A stretch of 10,947 nt of DNA from assembly GCA_002493835.1 (NCBI GenBank), contig DLAA01000043.1:1-10947 (forward strand), in the 5' to 3' direction. A program made the position numbers and the translations under genes. A model generated the notes under the pieces. That model was not told where the DNA came from. It saw only the letters and a program-made list of their open reading frames with translations, and made no database searches. Numbering within the stretch: the first letter of the stretch is position 1; the number at the start of each line of letters is the position of its first letter. This DNA comes from Lachnospiraceae bacterium UBA7060 (GTDB lineage: Bacteria; Bacillota; Clostridia; Lachnospirales; Lachnospiraceae). Shown piece after piece: positions 5,347-10,947 of this stretch.

Positions 5347-5775
5347 ATGTCAGAGATGATAGAAAGCTATAGTGCAGCTGATACATATGCATATGGGAAA
5401 GCTCTGGGGGAGAAAGCAGTTCCAGGGGAGATTTATACGTTGGTTGGGGATCTTGGCGTGGGGAAGACGGTGTTTACTCAGGGCTTTGCGGCGGGAATCG
5501 GTATCGTGGAGCCGGTAAACAGCCCGACGTTTACGATCTTGCAAAGCTATGAGGGAGGCAGACTGCCGCTTTTTCATTTCGACGTGTATCGCATCGGCGA
5601 TGTGGAGGAGATGGAGGAGATCGGTTATGAGGATTGCTTTTATGGGGAAGGGGTCTGCCTCATTGAGTGGGCTGATTTGATTCGGGAGATTCTGCCGGAT
5701 AATTGTATTTCTGTTACCATAGAGAAGAATCTGGATAAGGGATTTGATTATCGAAAAATAACGATAGAAACATAA
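5347..5775 (+). CDS. tsaE: t6A tRNA modification ATPase subunit TsaE
   Basis: A 142-residue P-loop ATPase of the usual TsaE (YdiB/YjeE) length. It is needed for multiple turnover of the TsaB-TsaD complex, which makes N6-threonylcarbamoyladenosine at position 37 of ANN-reading tRNAs. The Walker A motif GDLGVGKT is at 34-41. The family hallmark NSPTFTI is at 58-64, followed by FHFDVYRI and the C-terminal CLIEWADLI block. AGAGGAG (5335-5341) lies 5 nt before the ATG. It heads a cluster with tsaB 33 nt downstream, then rimI, and tsaD further on. No separate promoter is evident in the upstream hairpin-rich spacer, so it may be read from the YcxB-like gene's promoter. Confidence 0.95.
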   Translation: MSEMIESYSAADTYAYGKALGEKAVPGEIYTLVGDLGVGKTVFTQGFAAGIGIVEPVNSPTFTILQSYEGGRLPLFHFDVYRIGDVEEMEEIGYEDCFYGEGVCLIEWADLIREILPDNCISVTIEKNLDKGFDYRKITIET

Positions 5776-5808
5776 CGGTTGATATTTACTGAAGGAGTGG
5801 GGTAAGAC

Positions 5809-6543
5809 GTGAAAATTCTGGCTCTTGACAGTTCTGGGCTGGTAGCCAGTGTGGCCCTGATGGAGGATGACAATTTAATCGCGGAATATACGGTACAGTA
5901 TAAAAAGACGCATTCTCAGACGCTTCTACCCATGCTGGAAGAGATCGCCAGAATGGTGGAGCTGGATCTGTCCAGTGTGGATGCCATCGCTGTGGCAGCG
6001 GGGCCGGGGTCTTTTACGGGATTGCGGATCGGTTCCGCGACAGCCAAGGGATTGGCTTTTGCCTTGCATAAGCCCATTGTTCCGGTGCCTACTGTGGATG
6101 GGCTGGCTTATCAGATGTACGGTGCAAAGGATGTGGTCTGTCCTATTATGGATGCCAGAAGGAATCAAGTTTACACAGGTATTTACGAGTTCCTTTCCAG
6201 CCGGACAGGTCTGTATGGATATGACATGAATGTTATAAGAGAACAGTGTGCGGTGGCTTTTGATGAGATTGCCGCAGAGATAAATAAAATTGGAAGAGAT
6301 GTCATATTTTTGGGAGACGGAGTGCCTGTCTTTCAAGCGCGGATGGCGGAGGCACTGCAAGTGCCTTACACCATAGCACCGGCACATTGTTCAAGGCAGT
6401 CGGCTGCTGCGGTTGCGGCGCTGGGAAGGCTCTATTATTTGCAGGGAAGAGTAGAGAGCGGGGCAGAGCATGCCCCAGTGTATCTGAGGCCTTCCCAGGC
6501 CGAACGGGAGCGGGCAGAGAAAGAGCGGGGAAAATTGTCATGA
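5809..6543 (+). CDS. tsaB: t6A tRNA modification protein TsaB
   Basis: A 244-residue ASKHA-fold protein, the inactive paralogue and dimer partner of TsaD in the t6A37 complex. The N-terminus KILALDSSGLVASVAL is the phosphate-1-like strand, and AGPGSFTGLRIG (about 64-75) is the most diagnostic TsaB motif. VDAIAVA and PVPTVDGLAY follow the family order. The C-terminal APVYLRPSQAERERAEKERG is also typical. The start is GTG (5809), with GAAGGAG (5791-5797) 11 nt upstream and GGGG closer in. Its stop overlaps the rimI start in ATGA, so the two are coupled. It lacks the HxxxH metal site, as expected for TsaB. Confidence 0.95.
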   Translation: MKILALDSSGLVASVALMEDDNLIAEYTVQYKKTHSQTLLPMLEEIARMVELDLSSVDAIAVAAGPGSFTGLRIGSATAKGLAFALHKPIVPVPTVDGLAYQMYGAKDVVCPIMDARRNQVYTGIYEFLSSRTGLYGYDMNVIREQCAVAFDEIAAEINKIGRDVIFLGDGVPVFQARMAEALQVPYTIAPAHCSRQSAAAVAALGRLYYLQGRVESGAEHAPVYLRPSQAERERAEKERGKLS

Positions 6544-6974
6544 TCGTATATCGGAAGATGCGGGCGGAAGATGTACCCTCTATCAGTCGCTTGGAGGAGG
6601 AGACTTTCTCCATGCCATGGTCTGCGGATTCTTTCTTGCAGATGATTGAGAAAGAAGATACCGAGTACTTTGTCGCCGAGGAGAATGGACGAATTCTCGG
6701 CGGCTGTGGGCTTCTTCTGATTGCCGGGGAGGGGAATATTACCAATGTTGTGGTGGCTCCGGAAGCTAGAAGGCGTGGGATAGCGATGGGGCTTTTGACA
6801 TTTCTGATGGAGACTGGGGACAGAGTGGGTCTTTGCGCTTATACTTTGGAAGTGCGTGTCAGTAATAAGGCAGCTATTGCCCTGTATGAAAAGCTTGGAT
6901 TTGTTTCTGAGGGAGTTCGTCCGCATTTTTATGAAAAACCTACAGAGGATGCCTTGATCATGTGGAAGAGATAG
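6540..6974 (+). CDS. rimI: Ribosomal protein S18 alanine N-acetyltransferase RimI
   Basis: A 144-residue GNAT acetyltransferase, matching RimI in length and neighbourhood. The N-terminal block MPWSADSF (25-32) is the characteristic RimI sequence. Acetyl-CoA binding is indicated by NVVVAPEARRRGIAMGLL (69-86, with the R/QxxGxA loop). Glu105 in LEVRVSN and Tyr117 in ALYEKLGF line up with the glutamate and tyrosine that act as catalytic base and acid in E. coli RimI. The ATG at 6540 overlaps the tsaB stop (ATGA), a coupled junction. The reading frame stays open upstream to 6387, but that extension would lie wholly inside tsaB, so it is rejected. RimI next to TsaB is a widely conserved pairing. 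Confidence 0.93.
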   Translation: MIVYRKMRAEDVPSISRLEEETFSMPWSADSFLQMIEKEDTEYFVAEENGRILGGCGLLLIAGEGNITNVVVAPEARRRGIAMGLLTFLMETGDRVGLCAYTLEVRVSNKAAIALYEKLGFVSEGVRPHFYEKPTEDALIMWKR

Positions 6975-7121
6975 GCAGTGCATGGAACAATTACCACTGT
7001 TATTTAACTTTTCGTCTGTTAAAATGATGACAGGGAATTCAGCGTAAATCATTGAAGGAGAATGTGGAGAATTCTCTGAAGCATCGCTGTTAGACGGTGA
7101 CTGAGAGACGGGAGGATTGTC
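6975..7121 (+). other. Spacer between rimI and the Cys-rich gene
   Basis: No gene is seen. The stretch contains a 10-bp palindrome GAGAATTCTC (7067-7076) and a -10-like TAAAAT (7020-7025) without a matching -35. A GAAGGAG (7054-7060) lies one base before an ATG that opens only five codons, too close to be used. It ends with the ribosome binding site of the next gene. Confidence 0.4.
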
Positions 7122-7364
7122 ATGCGCAATTTTGAAAAAAAGTTAGAATTGACCAAGGTAGTCTGCAATGCCTGCGGTAAAGAATTGTTGGTGGAAAACG
7201 GCATTTTGAAGGAGGAGTGTATCCATGTGGAGCACGACTTCGGCTTCTTCGGTTCAAGGGATGGGGAGAGTCACAGCTTCGATTTGTGCGAAGATTGTTA
7301 TGAGAAGTTGACTGCCAGTTTTCTGGTGCCCATTTCGCAATGGGAACGGAAGGAACTTTTGTAG
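7122..7364 (+). CDS. Small cysteine-rich protein, probable zinc-binding, function unknown
   Basis: An 80-residue protein with a CNAC pair (Cys15, Cys18) and a CEDC pair (Cys56, Cys59), 37 residues apart, and two histidines (35, 38) plus Cys33 between them. This resembles a small zinc-ribbon fold with two zinc knuckles. The middle (VEHDFGFFGSRDGESHSFDLC) alternates glycines and acidic residues. GGGAGG (7110-7115) is 6 nt before the ATG. It sits between rimI (147 nt upstream) and the RNase Z-like gene (33 nt downstream). I do not recognise a named family, and no function is assigned. Being inside a tRNA/ribosome-maturation cluster, a role in RNA or ribosome biology is possible but unproven. Confidence 0.75.
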   Translation: MRNFEKKLELTKVVCNACGKELLVENGILKEECIHVEHDFGFFGSRDGESHSFDLCEDCYEKLTASFLVPISQWERKELL

Positions 7365-7365
7365 A

Positions 7366-7389
7366 CTGCCTTTCTTTTTAAGAAGGCAG
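7366..7389 (+). promoter_or_regulatory. Hairpin abutting the RNase Z gene's ribosome binding site
   Basis: CTGCCTT-T-CTT (7366-7376) pairs with AAGAAGGCAG (7380-7389) as a 10-bp stem with one bulged T and a 3-nt loop. The 3' arm holds AAGAAGG and touches AGGG (7388-7391), the only ribosome-binding-like sequences ahead of the ATG at 7398. The fold could hide the binding site. It lacks a following T-run, so it is not a terminator. Confidence 0.45.
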
Positions 7390-7397
7390 GGACGCGT

Positions 7398-8309
7398 ATG
7401 TTGGATATTTGTTTGCTGGGGACAGGAGGGATGATGCCTCTGCCTCGCAGATGGCTTACTTCGCTTATGGCGAGATATAATGGTACAAGTATATTGATTG
7501 ACTGTGGGGAGGGGACTCAGATCGCCATGAAGGAGAAGGGCTGGAGCCCGAAGCCTGTCGATGTGATCTGCTTCACCCATTTTCATGCGGATCACATCAG
7601 CGGTCTTCCGGGAATGCTGCTCACGATGGGGAATGCGGAGCGCACGGAACCGCTTCTTTTGATCGGGCCAAAAGGCCTGACTAGAATCGTTAATTCATTG
7701 AGGGTGATCGCGCCAGAGCTGCCTTTCGAGATTAATTGCGTGGAGATTACAGAGGCAGAGCAGGTGTATTCTTTTAATGGTTTCCGAATAGAGACTTACC
7801 GGGTTAATCATAATGTTATTTGCTATGGCTATAGTATCGTGATAGATCGCATCGGCAGATTTGATGTGGAGCGTGCCCAGGCTTTAAATATTCCGAAAAA
7901 CTGCTGGAATCGTCTGCAAAAAGGTGAGATAATAGAGGTGGATGGCAGGACCTTTACGCCGGATATGGTGCTTGGAGTAGCCAGAAAGGGAATTAAGGTC
8001 ACCTATTGTACGGACACAAGACCTACGGAAAGCATTGTAAAACATGCTGCGGAGGCGGATCTGTTTATCTGTGAGGGTATGTATGGGGAGCCCGACAAGT
8101 TGCAGAAGGCGAAAGAAAATAAACATATGACATTTTATGAGGCGGCAGAGATGGCAAAGAAAGCCCAGGTAAAGGAGCTTTGGCTGACGCATTACAGCCC
8201 TTCGCTGATTCGCCCGGAGGATTATATGCAGGATGTGAGGAAAATTTTTCCAAATGCGGTGGCGGCGAAAGACGGCAGAAGCGTGGATCTTATGTTTCAG
8301 GAAGCATGA
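7398..8309 (+). CDS. Ribonuclease Z-like metallo-beta-lactamase (tRNA 3' endonuclease)
   Basis: A 303-residue protein of short-form RNase Z (Rnz/ElaC) length and layout. That enzyme cuts tRNA precursors just after the discriminator base. The zinc motif is THFHADH (60-66: His61, His63, Asp65, His66). Further expected ligands are His138 (RVNHNV), Asp206 (CTDTRP), His243 in the HMTFYEAAEMAKKA motif, and His265 in LTHYSP. The opening LGTGGMMPLPRRW departs from the common GTGAxxPTxxRN form, and the exosite arm reads LNIPKNCWNRLQKGE where GVPxGPLWxxLxxGE is usual, so the Gly-Pro tip is missing. It may be a divergent RNase Z or a sister MBL nuclease. It lies 33 nt after the Cys-rich gene. Confidence 0.8.
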   Translation: MLDICLLGTGGMMPLPRRWLTSLMARYNGTSILIDCGEGTQIAMKEKGWSPKPVDVICFTHFHADHISGLPGMLLTMGNAERTEPLLLIGPKGLTRIVNSLRVIAPELPFEINCVEITEAEQVYSFNGFRIETYRVNHNVICYGYSIVIDRIGRFDVERAQALNIPKNCWNRLQKGEIIEVDGRTFTPDMVLGVARKGIKVTYCTDTRPTESIVKHAAEADLFICEGMYGEPDKLQKAKENKHMTFYEAAEMAKKAQVKELWLTHYSPSLIRPEDYMQDVRKIFPNAVAAKDGRSVDLMFQEA

Positions 8310-8389
8310 GTAAATTTTTCAGGTATGCTGAACGAGGATAAACAGGCCGATATAAAGATGTAGACAAGGTGTCAGATACGGGAGGGAAT

Positions 8390-8968
8390 ATGAAAAGTTC
8401 AAAGGTTGCTAAGGCAGTGATTATTGTAATAGTTCTTGCGGTCATTGTTCTGGTTTATTTCTATTATCTGAACCATCGGGAGAAACGGCAGGAAGTGGAA
8501 GAGGCAGTTGCGGCCACAGCGGTACAGAATGTGCTGATGAAGGATTTGGAGCACAATTATCCTCCTACGCCCAAGGAAGTGGTTAAGTATTATGCGGAAA
8601 TCACGGAGTGTTTCTACAATGAGACCTATAGCGATGAGGAACTTGAACAGCTTGCAGAGAAAATTCAGCTGCTTTACGATGAGGAACTTGTGGCGAATAA
8701 GACGCAAGAGCAGTACATGGAGGATCTTCGGACGGACATTGTCGATATGAAGAGTAAGCAGTATACGATTGCCGGTTACGAGGTATCTGCCAGCACGGAT
8801 GTGGAAGAGTTTACGAAGGATGGATATTCCTGTGCCAGGTTATACTGTACTTTTAATATAAAACAGCAAAAAGGCGGAGGTCGATTGGTTTCCTTGGAAA
8901 GGTTTGTGCTCAGGCAGGATCAGGACAAACACTGGAAAATTCTTGGCTGGGAATTAGTGGAGGATTAG
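8390..8968 (+). CDS. Membrane-anchored protein, possibly DUF6715 family, function unknown
   Basis: A 192-residue protein with a short basic start (MKSSKVAK), one hydrophobic segment at about 9-27 (AVIIVIVLAVIVLVYFYYL), then an extracytoplasmic alpha/beta domain rich in acidic residues. The stretch DLEHNYPPTPKEVVKYYAEI and the C-terminal RFVLRQDQDKHWKILGWELVED resemble a small conserved Lachnospiraceae family that I recall as DUF6715; this name is tentative. The end has the look of an NTF2/SnoaL-like strand pair. The start is the ATG at 8390 with GGGAGG (8380-8385) 4 nt upstream; a GTG at 8369 in frame would lie before the binding site and is rejected. The stop is 3 nt before tsaD, so the two are co-translated. 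Confidence 0.7.
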   Translation: MKSSKVAKAVIIVIVLAVIVLVYFYYLNHREKRQEVEEAVAATAVQNVLMKDLEHNYPPTPKEVVKYYAEITECFYNETYSDEELEQLAEKIQLLYDEELVANKTQEQYMEDLRTDIVDMKSKQYTIAGYEVSASTDVEEFTKDGYSCARLYCTFNIKQQKGGGRLVSLERFVLRQDQDKHWKILGWELVED

Positions 8969-8971
8969 AAA

Positions 8972-10006
8972 ATGAGCAGCACTGATGAATCCGTGACGAT
9001 TTTGGCCATAGAGACTTCCTGTGACGAGACAGCCGCCGCGGTGGTGGTAAACGGCAGGGAAGTTTTGTCCAATGTGATTTCATCACAAATTGATCTGCAT
9101 ACTCTCTATGGGGGTGTGGTGCCGGAAATTGCTTCCCGCAAACATATCGAGAAAATCAATCAGGTAATGGAAGAGGCTTTAAAGACTGCAGACAGGACTT
9201 TGGCTGATATGGATGCCATAGCTGTTACCTATGGGCCTGGACTTGTGGGAGCACTTTTGGTCGGCGTATCTGCGGCCAAGGCGGTCAGCTTTGCCTCAGG
9301 GATTCCCTTGATAGGTGTCCATCATATTGAGGGACATATCAGCGCGAATTACATAGAGAATAAAGACTTGGAACCGCCTTTTGTCTGCTTGGTTGTATCG
9401 GGCGGACATTCTCATCTGGTGGTGGTGAAAGAGTACGGTGAATATGAAATTTTGGGTCGTACACGAGATGACGCAGCGGGAGAGGCTTTCGATAAGGTGG
9501 CCAGAGCTATCGGGCTGGGTTACCCGGGCGGACCAAAGATAGATAGGGTTTCTAAAGTGGGAAATCCGGAAGCTATTGCTTTTCCACGGGCAAAGGTGGG
9601 GGATTCCCCCTATGATTTCAGCTTCAGCGGTTTAAAATCGGCTGTATTAAATTATCTTAATTCTTGTGAGATGAAGGGCGTGGAAATCTGCCAGGCGGAT
9701 GTAGCGGCTTCTTTTCAGAAGGCGGTGGTGGATGTTTTAGTGGAGCATTCCATGTATGCAGTTTCAGAATGCGGTATGAAGAAATTCGCCATTGCCGGGG
9801 GAGTGGCCTCCAACACGGCATTGCGCAGTGCTCTGCAGGCCGCCTGTGATAAACGGGGAATTGCGTTTTACCATCCTTCTCCGATCCTTTGTACCGACAA
9901 TGCGGCGATGATTGGTGCGGCGGGATATTATGAGTATCGAAAAGGGGTGCGGCATGGATACGATCTGAATGCTGTGCCAGGGCTGAGATTGGGAGAGTCG
10001 AGGTAA
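8972..10006 (+). CDS. tsaD: t6A tRNA threonylcarbamoyltransferase TsaD
   Basis: A 344-residue catalytic subunit that transfers the threonylcarbamoyl group from TC-AMP to A37 of ANN-decoding tRNAs, in complex with TsaB and TsaE. The N-terminal ILAIETSCDETAAAVV opens the ASKHA fold. HHIEGH (117-122) supplies the two metal-binding histidines, and Asp309 in CTDNAAMIG the third ligand. Other hallmarks are GPGLVGALLVG (88-98), VSGGHSHLV (142-150), GEAFDKVAR (170-178), YDFSFSGLKSAV (214-225) and AGGVASNTALR (275-285). GGAGG (8959-8963), inside the upstream gene, is 8 nt before the ATG. Length and motifs are normal, so it should be active. Here tsaD is split from tsaE-tsaB-rimI by three genes. Confidence 0.97.
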   Translation: MSSTDESVTILAIETSCDETAAAVVVNGREVLSNVISSQIDLHTLYGGVVPEIASRKHIEKINQVMEEALKTADRTLADMDAIAVTYGPGLVGALLVGVSAAKAVSFASGIPLIGVHHIEGHISANYIENKDLEPPFVCLVVSGGHSHLVVVKEYGEYEILGRTRDDAAGEAFDKVARAIGLGYPGGPKIDRVSKVGNPEAIAFPRAKVGDSPYDFSFSGLKSAVLNYLNSCEMKGVEICQADVAASFQKAVVDVLVEHSMYAVSECGMKKFAIAGGVASNTALRSALQAACDKRGIAFYHPSPILCTDNAAMIGAAGYYEYRKGVRHGYDLNAVPGLRLGESR

Positions 10007-10021
10007 CTCTTTTTGGAGCTT

Positions 10022-10054
10022 GTCTGTAAAGAATACTGTGTGTTATTTACAGGC
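10022..10054 (+). promoter_or_regulatory. Long hairpin in the tsaD-ispD spacer
   Basis: GTCTGTAAA (10022-10030) pairs with TTTACAGGC (10046-10054), including one G-U. After a G/A mismatch, AATAC (10032-10036) pairs with GTGTT (10040-10044) around a 3-nt loop. That makes 14 pairs in 33 nt. No T-run follows. It ends 16 nt before the ispD ATG, just ahead of GAGAGG (10056-10061), so it may act on ispD translation or on mRNA processing. Confidence 0.55.
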
Positions 10055-10070
10055 TGAGAGGCTGGAAGAT

Positions 10071-10826
10071 ATGGAGAAAAAAAGATGTACGGCTATTGTG
10101 CTGGCGGCGGGGAGTGGCAGCCGGATGCACAGCGATGTGGCGAAACAGTATATGCCTCTTCGGGGTAAGCCGCTCATATGGTATGCATTGCATGCCGTCG
10201 AGGAGTCCAGTGTGATTGATGACTGTATTCTTGTCGTTGGTGCGGAGGATATTTCTTATACAAAAAAAGAGATCGTGGAGTACTTTGGATTTCAAAAAGT
10301 AAAGGCTGTAGTGGCAGGGGGCAGGGAACGGTATGACTCTGTATATCACGCACTCAGAGAGGCTGTGGATGGGGATGAGGTACAGAGAGAAGCAGCTCAA
10401 AATGGCTGCGTTTTTATCCATGACGGGGCAAGACCTTTTTTGACAGAGGATATACTGAGACGCTGCTATGAGGCTGTGGAACAATATCATGCTTGTGTGG
10501 TGGGAATGCCTGTAAAGGATACCATCAAAATTGCGGATGAAGAGGGCTATGCGTCACAGACACCGGATCGGAGGCGGCTTTGGCAGATACAGACGCCGCA
10601 GGTATTTGATACGAAACTGATTCTTTCGGCTTACGACAAGTTGATGCGGGAGAAAGAAAAACTTGTCCAGGATGGGATTTCGATTACAGACGATGCTATG
10701 GTAGTGGAGCGCTTTACCGGACATAGAGTGAAGTTGATAAGAGGCTCCTATAAGAATATTAAAATCACCACGCCAGAGGATATGGCGGTGGCTGAGGCAT
10801 TCATTCTTTTTCATAAAAAATGCTAA
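10071..10826 (+). CDS. ispD: 2-C-methyl-D-erythritol 4-phosphate cytidylyltransferase IspD
   Basis: A 251-residue enzyme of the non-mevalonate isoprenoid pathway that joins MEP and CTP to give CDP-methylerythritol. The glycine-rich nucleotide loop LAAGSGSRMHSDVAKQY (11-27) contains Arg18 and Lys25, matching the catalytic Arg20 and Lys27 of E. coli IspD. GGRERYDSV, HDGARPFL, PVKDTIK, TPQVFD, TDDAMVVE and the C-terminal GSYKNIKITTPEDM follow in the family order. The ATG at 10071 has GAGAGG (10056-10061) 9 nt upstream. A TTG at 10020 in frame would place the start one base from GGAG and inside the hairpin, so it is rejected. It is the last protein gene before the tRNA-Ser promoter. Related TarI-type cytidylyltransferases share the fold, but the motifs and lone context favour IspD. 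Confidence 0.88.
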   Translation: MEKKRCTAIVLAAGSGSRMHSDVAKQYMPLRGKPLIWYALHAVEESSVIDDCILVVGAEDISYTKKEIVEYFGFQKVKAVVAGGRERYDSVYHALREAVDGDEVQREAAQNGCVFIHDGARPFLTEDILRRCYEAVEQYHACVVGMPVKDTIKIADEEGYASQTPDRRRLWQIQTPQVFDTKLILSAYDKLMREKEKLVQDGISITDDAMVVERFTGHRVKLIRGSYKNIKITTPEDMAVAEAFILFHKKC

Positions 10827-10828
10827 TG

Positions 10829-10887
10829 AAAAAAATTGGAAAAAAATAAAAATTTTAGTTGACATGAAAATTTATTTTTGCTAGAAT
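10829..10887 (+). promoter_or_regulatory. Strong tRNA promoter with an upstream A-tract (UP-like) region
   Basis: TTGACA (10859-10864), a 17-bp spacer and TAGAAT (10882-10887) make a near-perfect sigma-A promoter. The 30 bp upstream are almost pure A/T with runs of A (10829-10857), like the UP elements of stable-RNA promoters. Transcription would start near 10894, about 35 nt before the tRNA. No obvious terminator separates ispD from it, so some read-through is likely. Confidence 0.8.
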
Positions 10888-10928
10888 AATTCTTGCGCTT
10901 GACTTGAACAAAAGTGTGATGTAAACAC

Positions 10929-10947
10929 GGAGAGGTATCGAAGTGGT
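10929..10947 (+). tRNA. 5' end of a tRNA gene, probably tRNA-Ser (partial)
   Basis: The last 19 bases, GGAGAGGTATCGAAGTGGT, match the start of class II tRNAs: a seven-base acceptor strand (GGAGAGG), the usual TA at positions 8-9, the start of the D stem (TCGA) and an A..GGT D loop. GGAGAGGT.TCGAAGTGGT is typical of Gram-positive tRNA-Ser. The anticodon is outside the window, so the identity is an inference. Confidence 0.75.

Noticed and set aside
6387..6539. N-terminal extension of RimI in an open frame.
   Set aside because: It lies entirely within tsaB in another frame; the ATG at 6540 in an ATGA overlap gives a normal 144-residue RimI.
7062..7079. Five-codon ORF after GAAGGAG.
   Set aside because: The binding site is one base from the ATG and the peptide is too short to support.
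7050..7110. A possible third copy of the palindromic element (shares AGCATCGC with copy 1, and GTTAG...TGAC).
   Set aside because: Only an 8-base match and a 4-bp stem; the outer arms are missing, so similarity is no better than chance.
10020..10070. TTG start for IspD, 17 residues earlier.
   Set aside because: GGAG is only one base from it, it lies in a hairpin, and the family begins near the ATG at 10071.
10899..10927. TTGACT (10899-10904) with TAAACA as a second tRNA promoter.
   Set aside because: Its start point would fall inside the tRNA, while the promoter at 10859-10887 is stronger and correctly placed.

Overview
The window looks like a chromosomal segment from a low-to-mid GC Gram-positive anaerobe of the Clostridia, most likely a Lachnospiraceae member. 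The grounds are strong AGGAGG-type ribosome binding sites, mostly co-directional genes with short or overlapping junctions, a tRNA without an encoded CCA end, and protein types common in that family (a MacB-type ABC exporter with a long coiled-coil adaptor, a YcxB-like protein, and a small anchored protein resembling a Lachnospiraceae-specific DUF). This placement is inferred from protein and sequence style; no database search was possible.

Layout. Positions 1-73 hold the last 20 nt of a tRNA and its intrinsic terminator. Positions 74-246 are non-coding with small inverted repeats. A lone minus-strand XRE-type regulator (247-561) faces a dense regulatory region (580-870). That region contains back-to-back promoters, small palindromes and two sets of 11-bp-phased direct repeats that look like sites for an OmpR/PhoB-class response regulator. 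An ABC exporter operon follows: ATPase (969-1679), membrane-fusion adaptor (1651-3246) and MacB/FtsX permease (3445-4668). The adaptor and permease genes are separated by 198 nt packed with hairpins.

Positions 4669-5346 carry a YcxB-like membrane protein that appears to be translated from an almost leaderless mRNA, then a second hairpin-rich spacer. From 5347 to 10006 lies a tRNA-maturation cluster: tsaE, tsaB, rimI, a small Cys-rich protein, an RNase Z-like hydrolase, a membrane-anchored protein and tsaD. Three of these genes (tsaE, tsaB, tsaD) supply the bacterial t6A37 tRNA modification apparatus apart from the TsaC/YwlC enzyme. RNase Z would trim tRNA 3' ends, which suits CCA-less tRNAs such as the one at the left edge. 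ispD (isoprenoid precursor synthesis) follows, and the window closes with the promoter and first 19 nt of a tRNA-Ser-like gene.

The most notable non-genic observation is a pair of related palindromic elements, one in the adaptor/permease spacer and one upstream of tsaE. Over a 27-nt core they differ at five positions, and every difference keeps the predicted fold: one compensated pair, three changes to G-U pairs, and one loop change. They look like two copies of a dispersed structured repeat. No phage, transposase, CRISPR array or defence system is visible.
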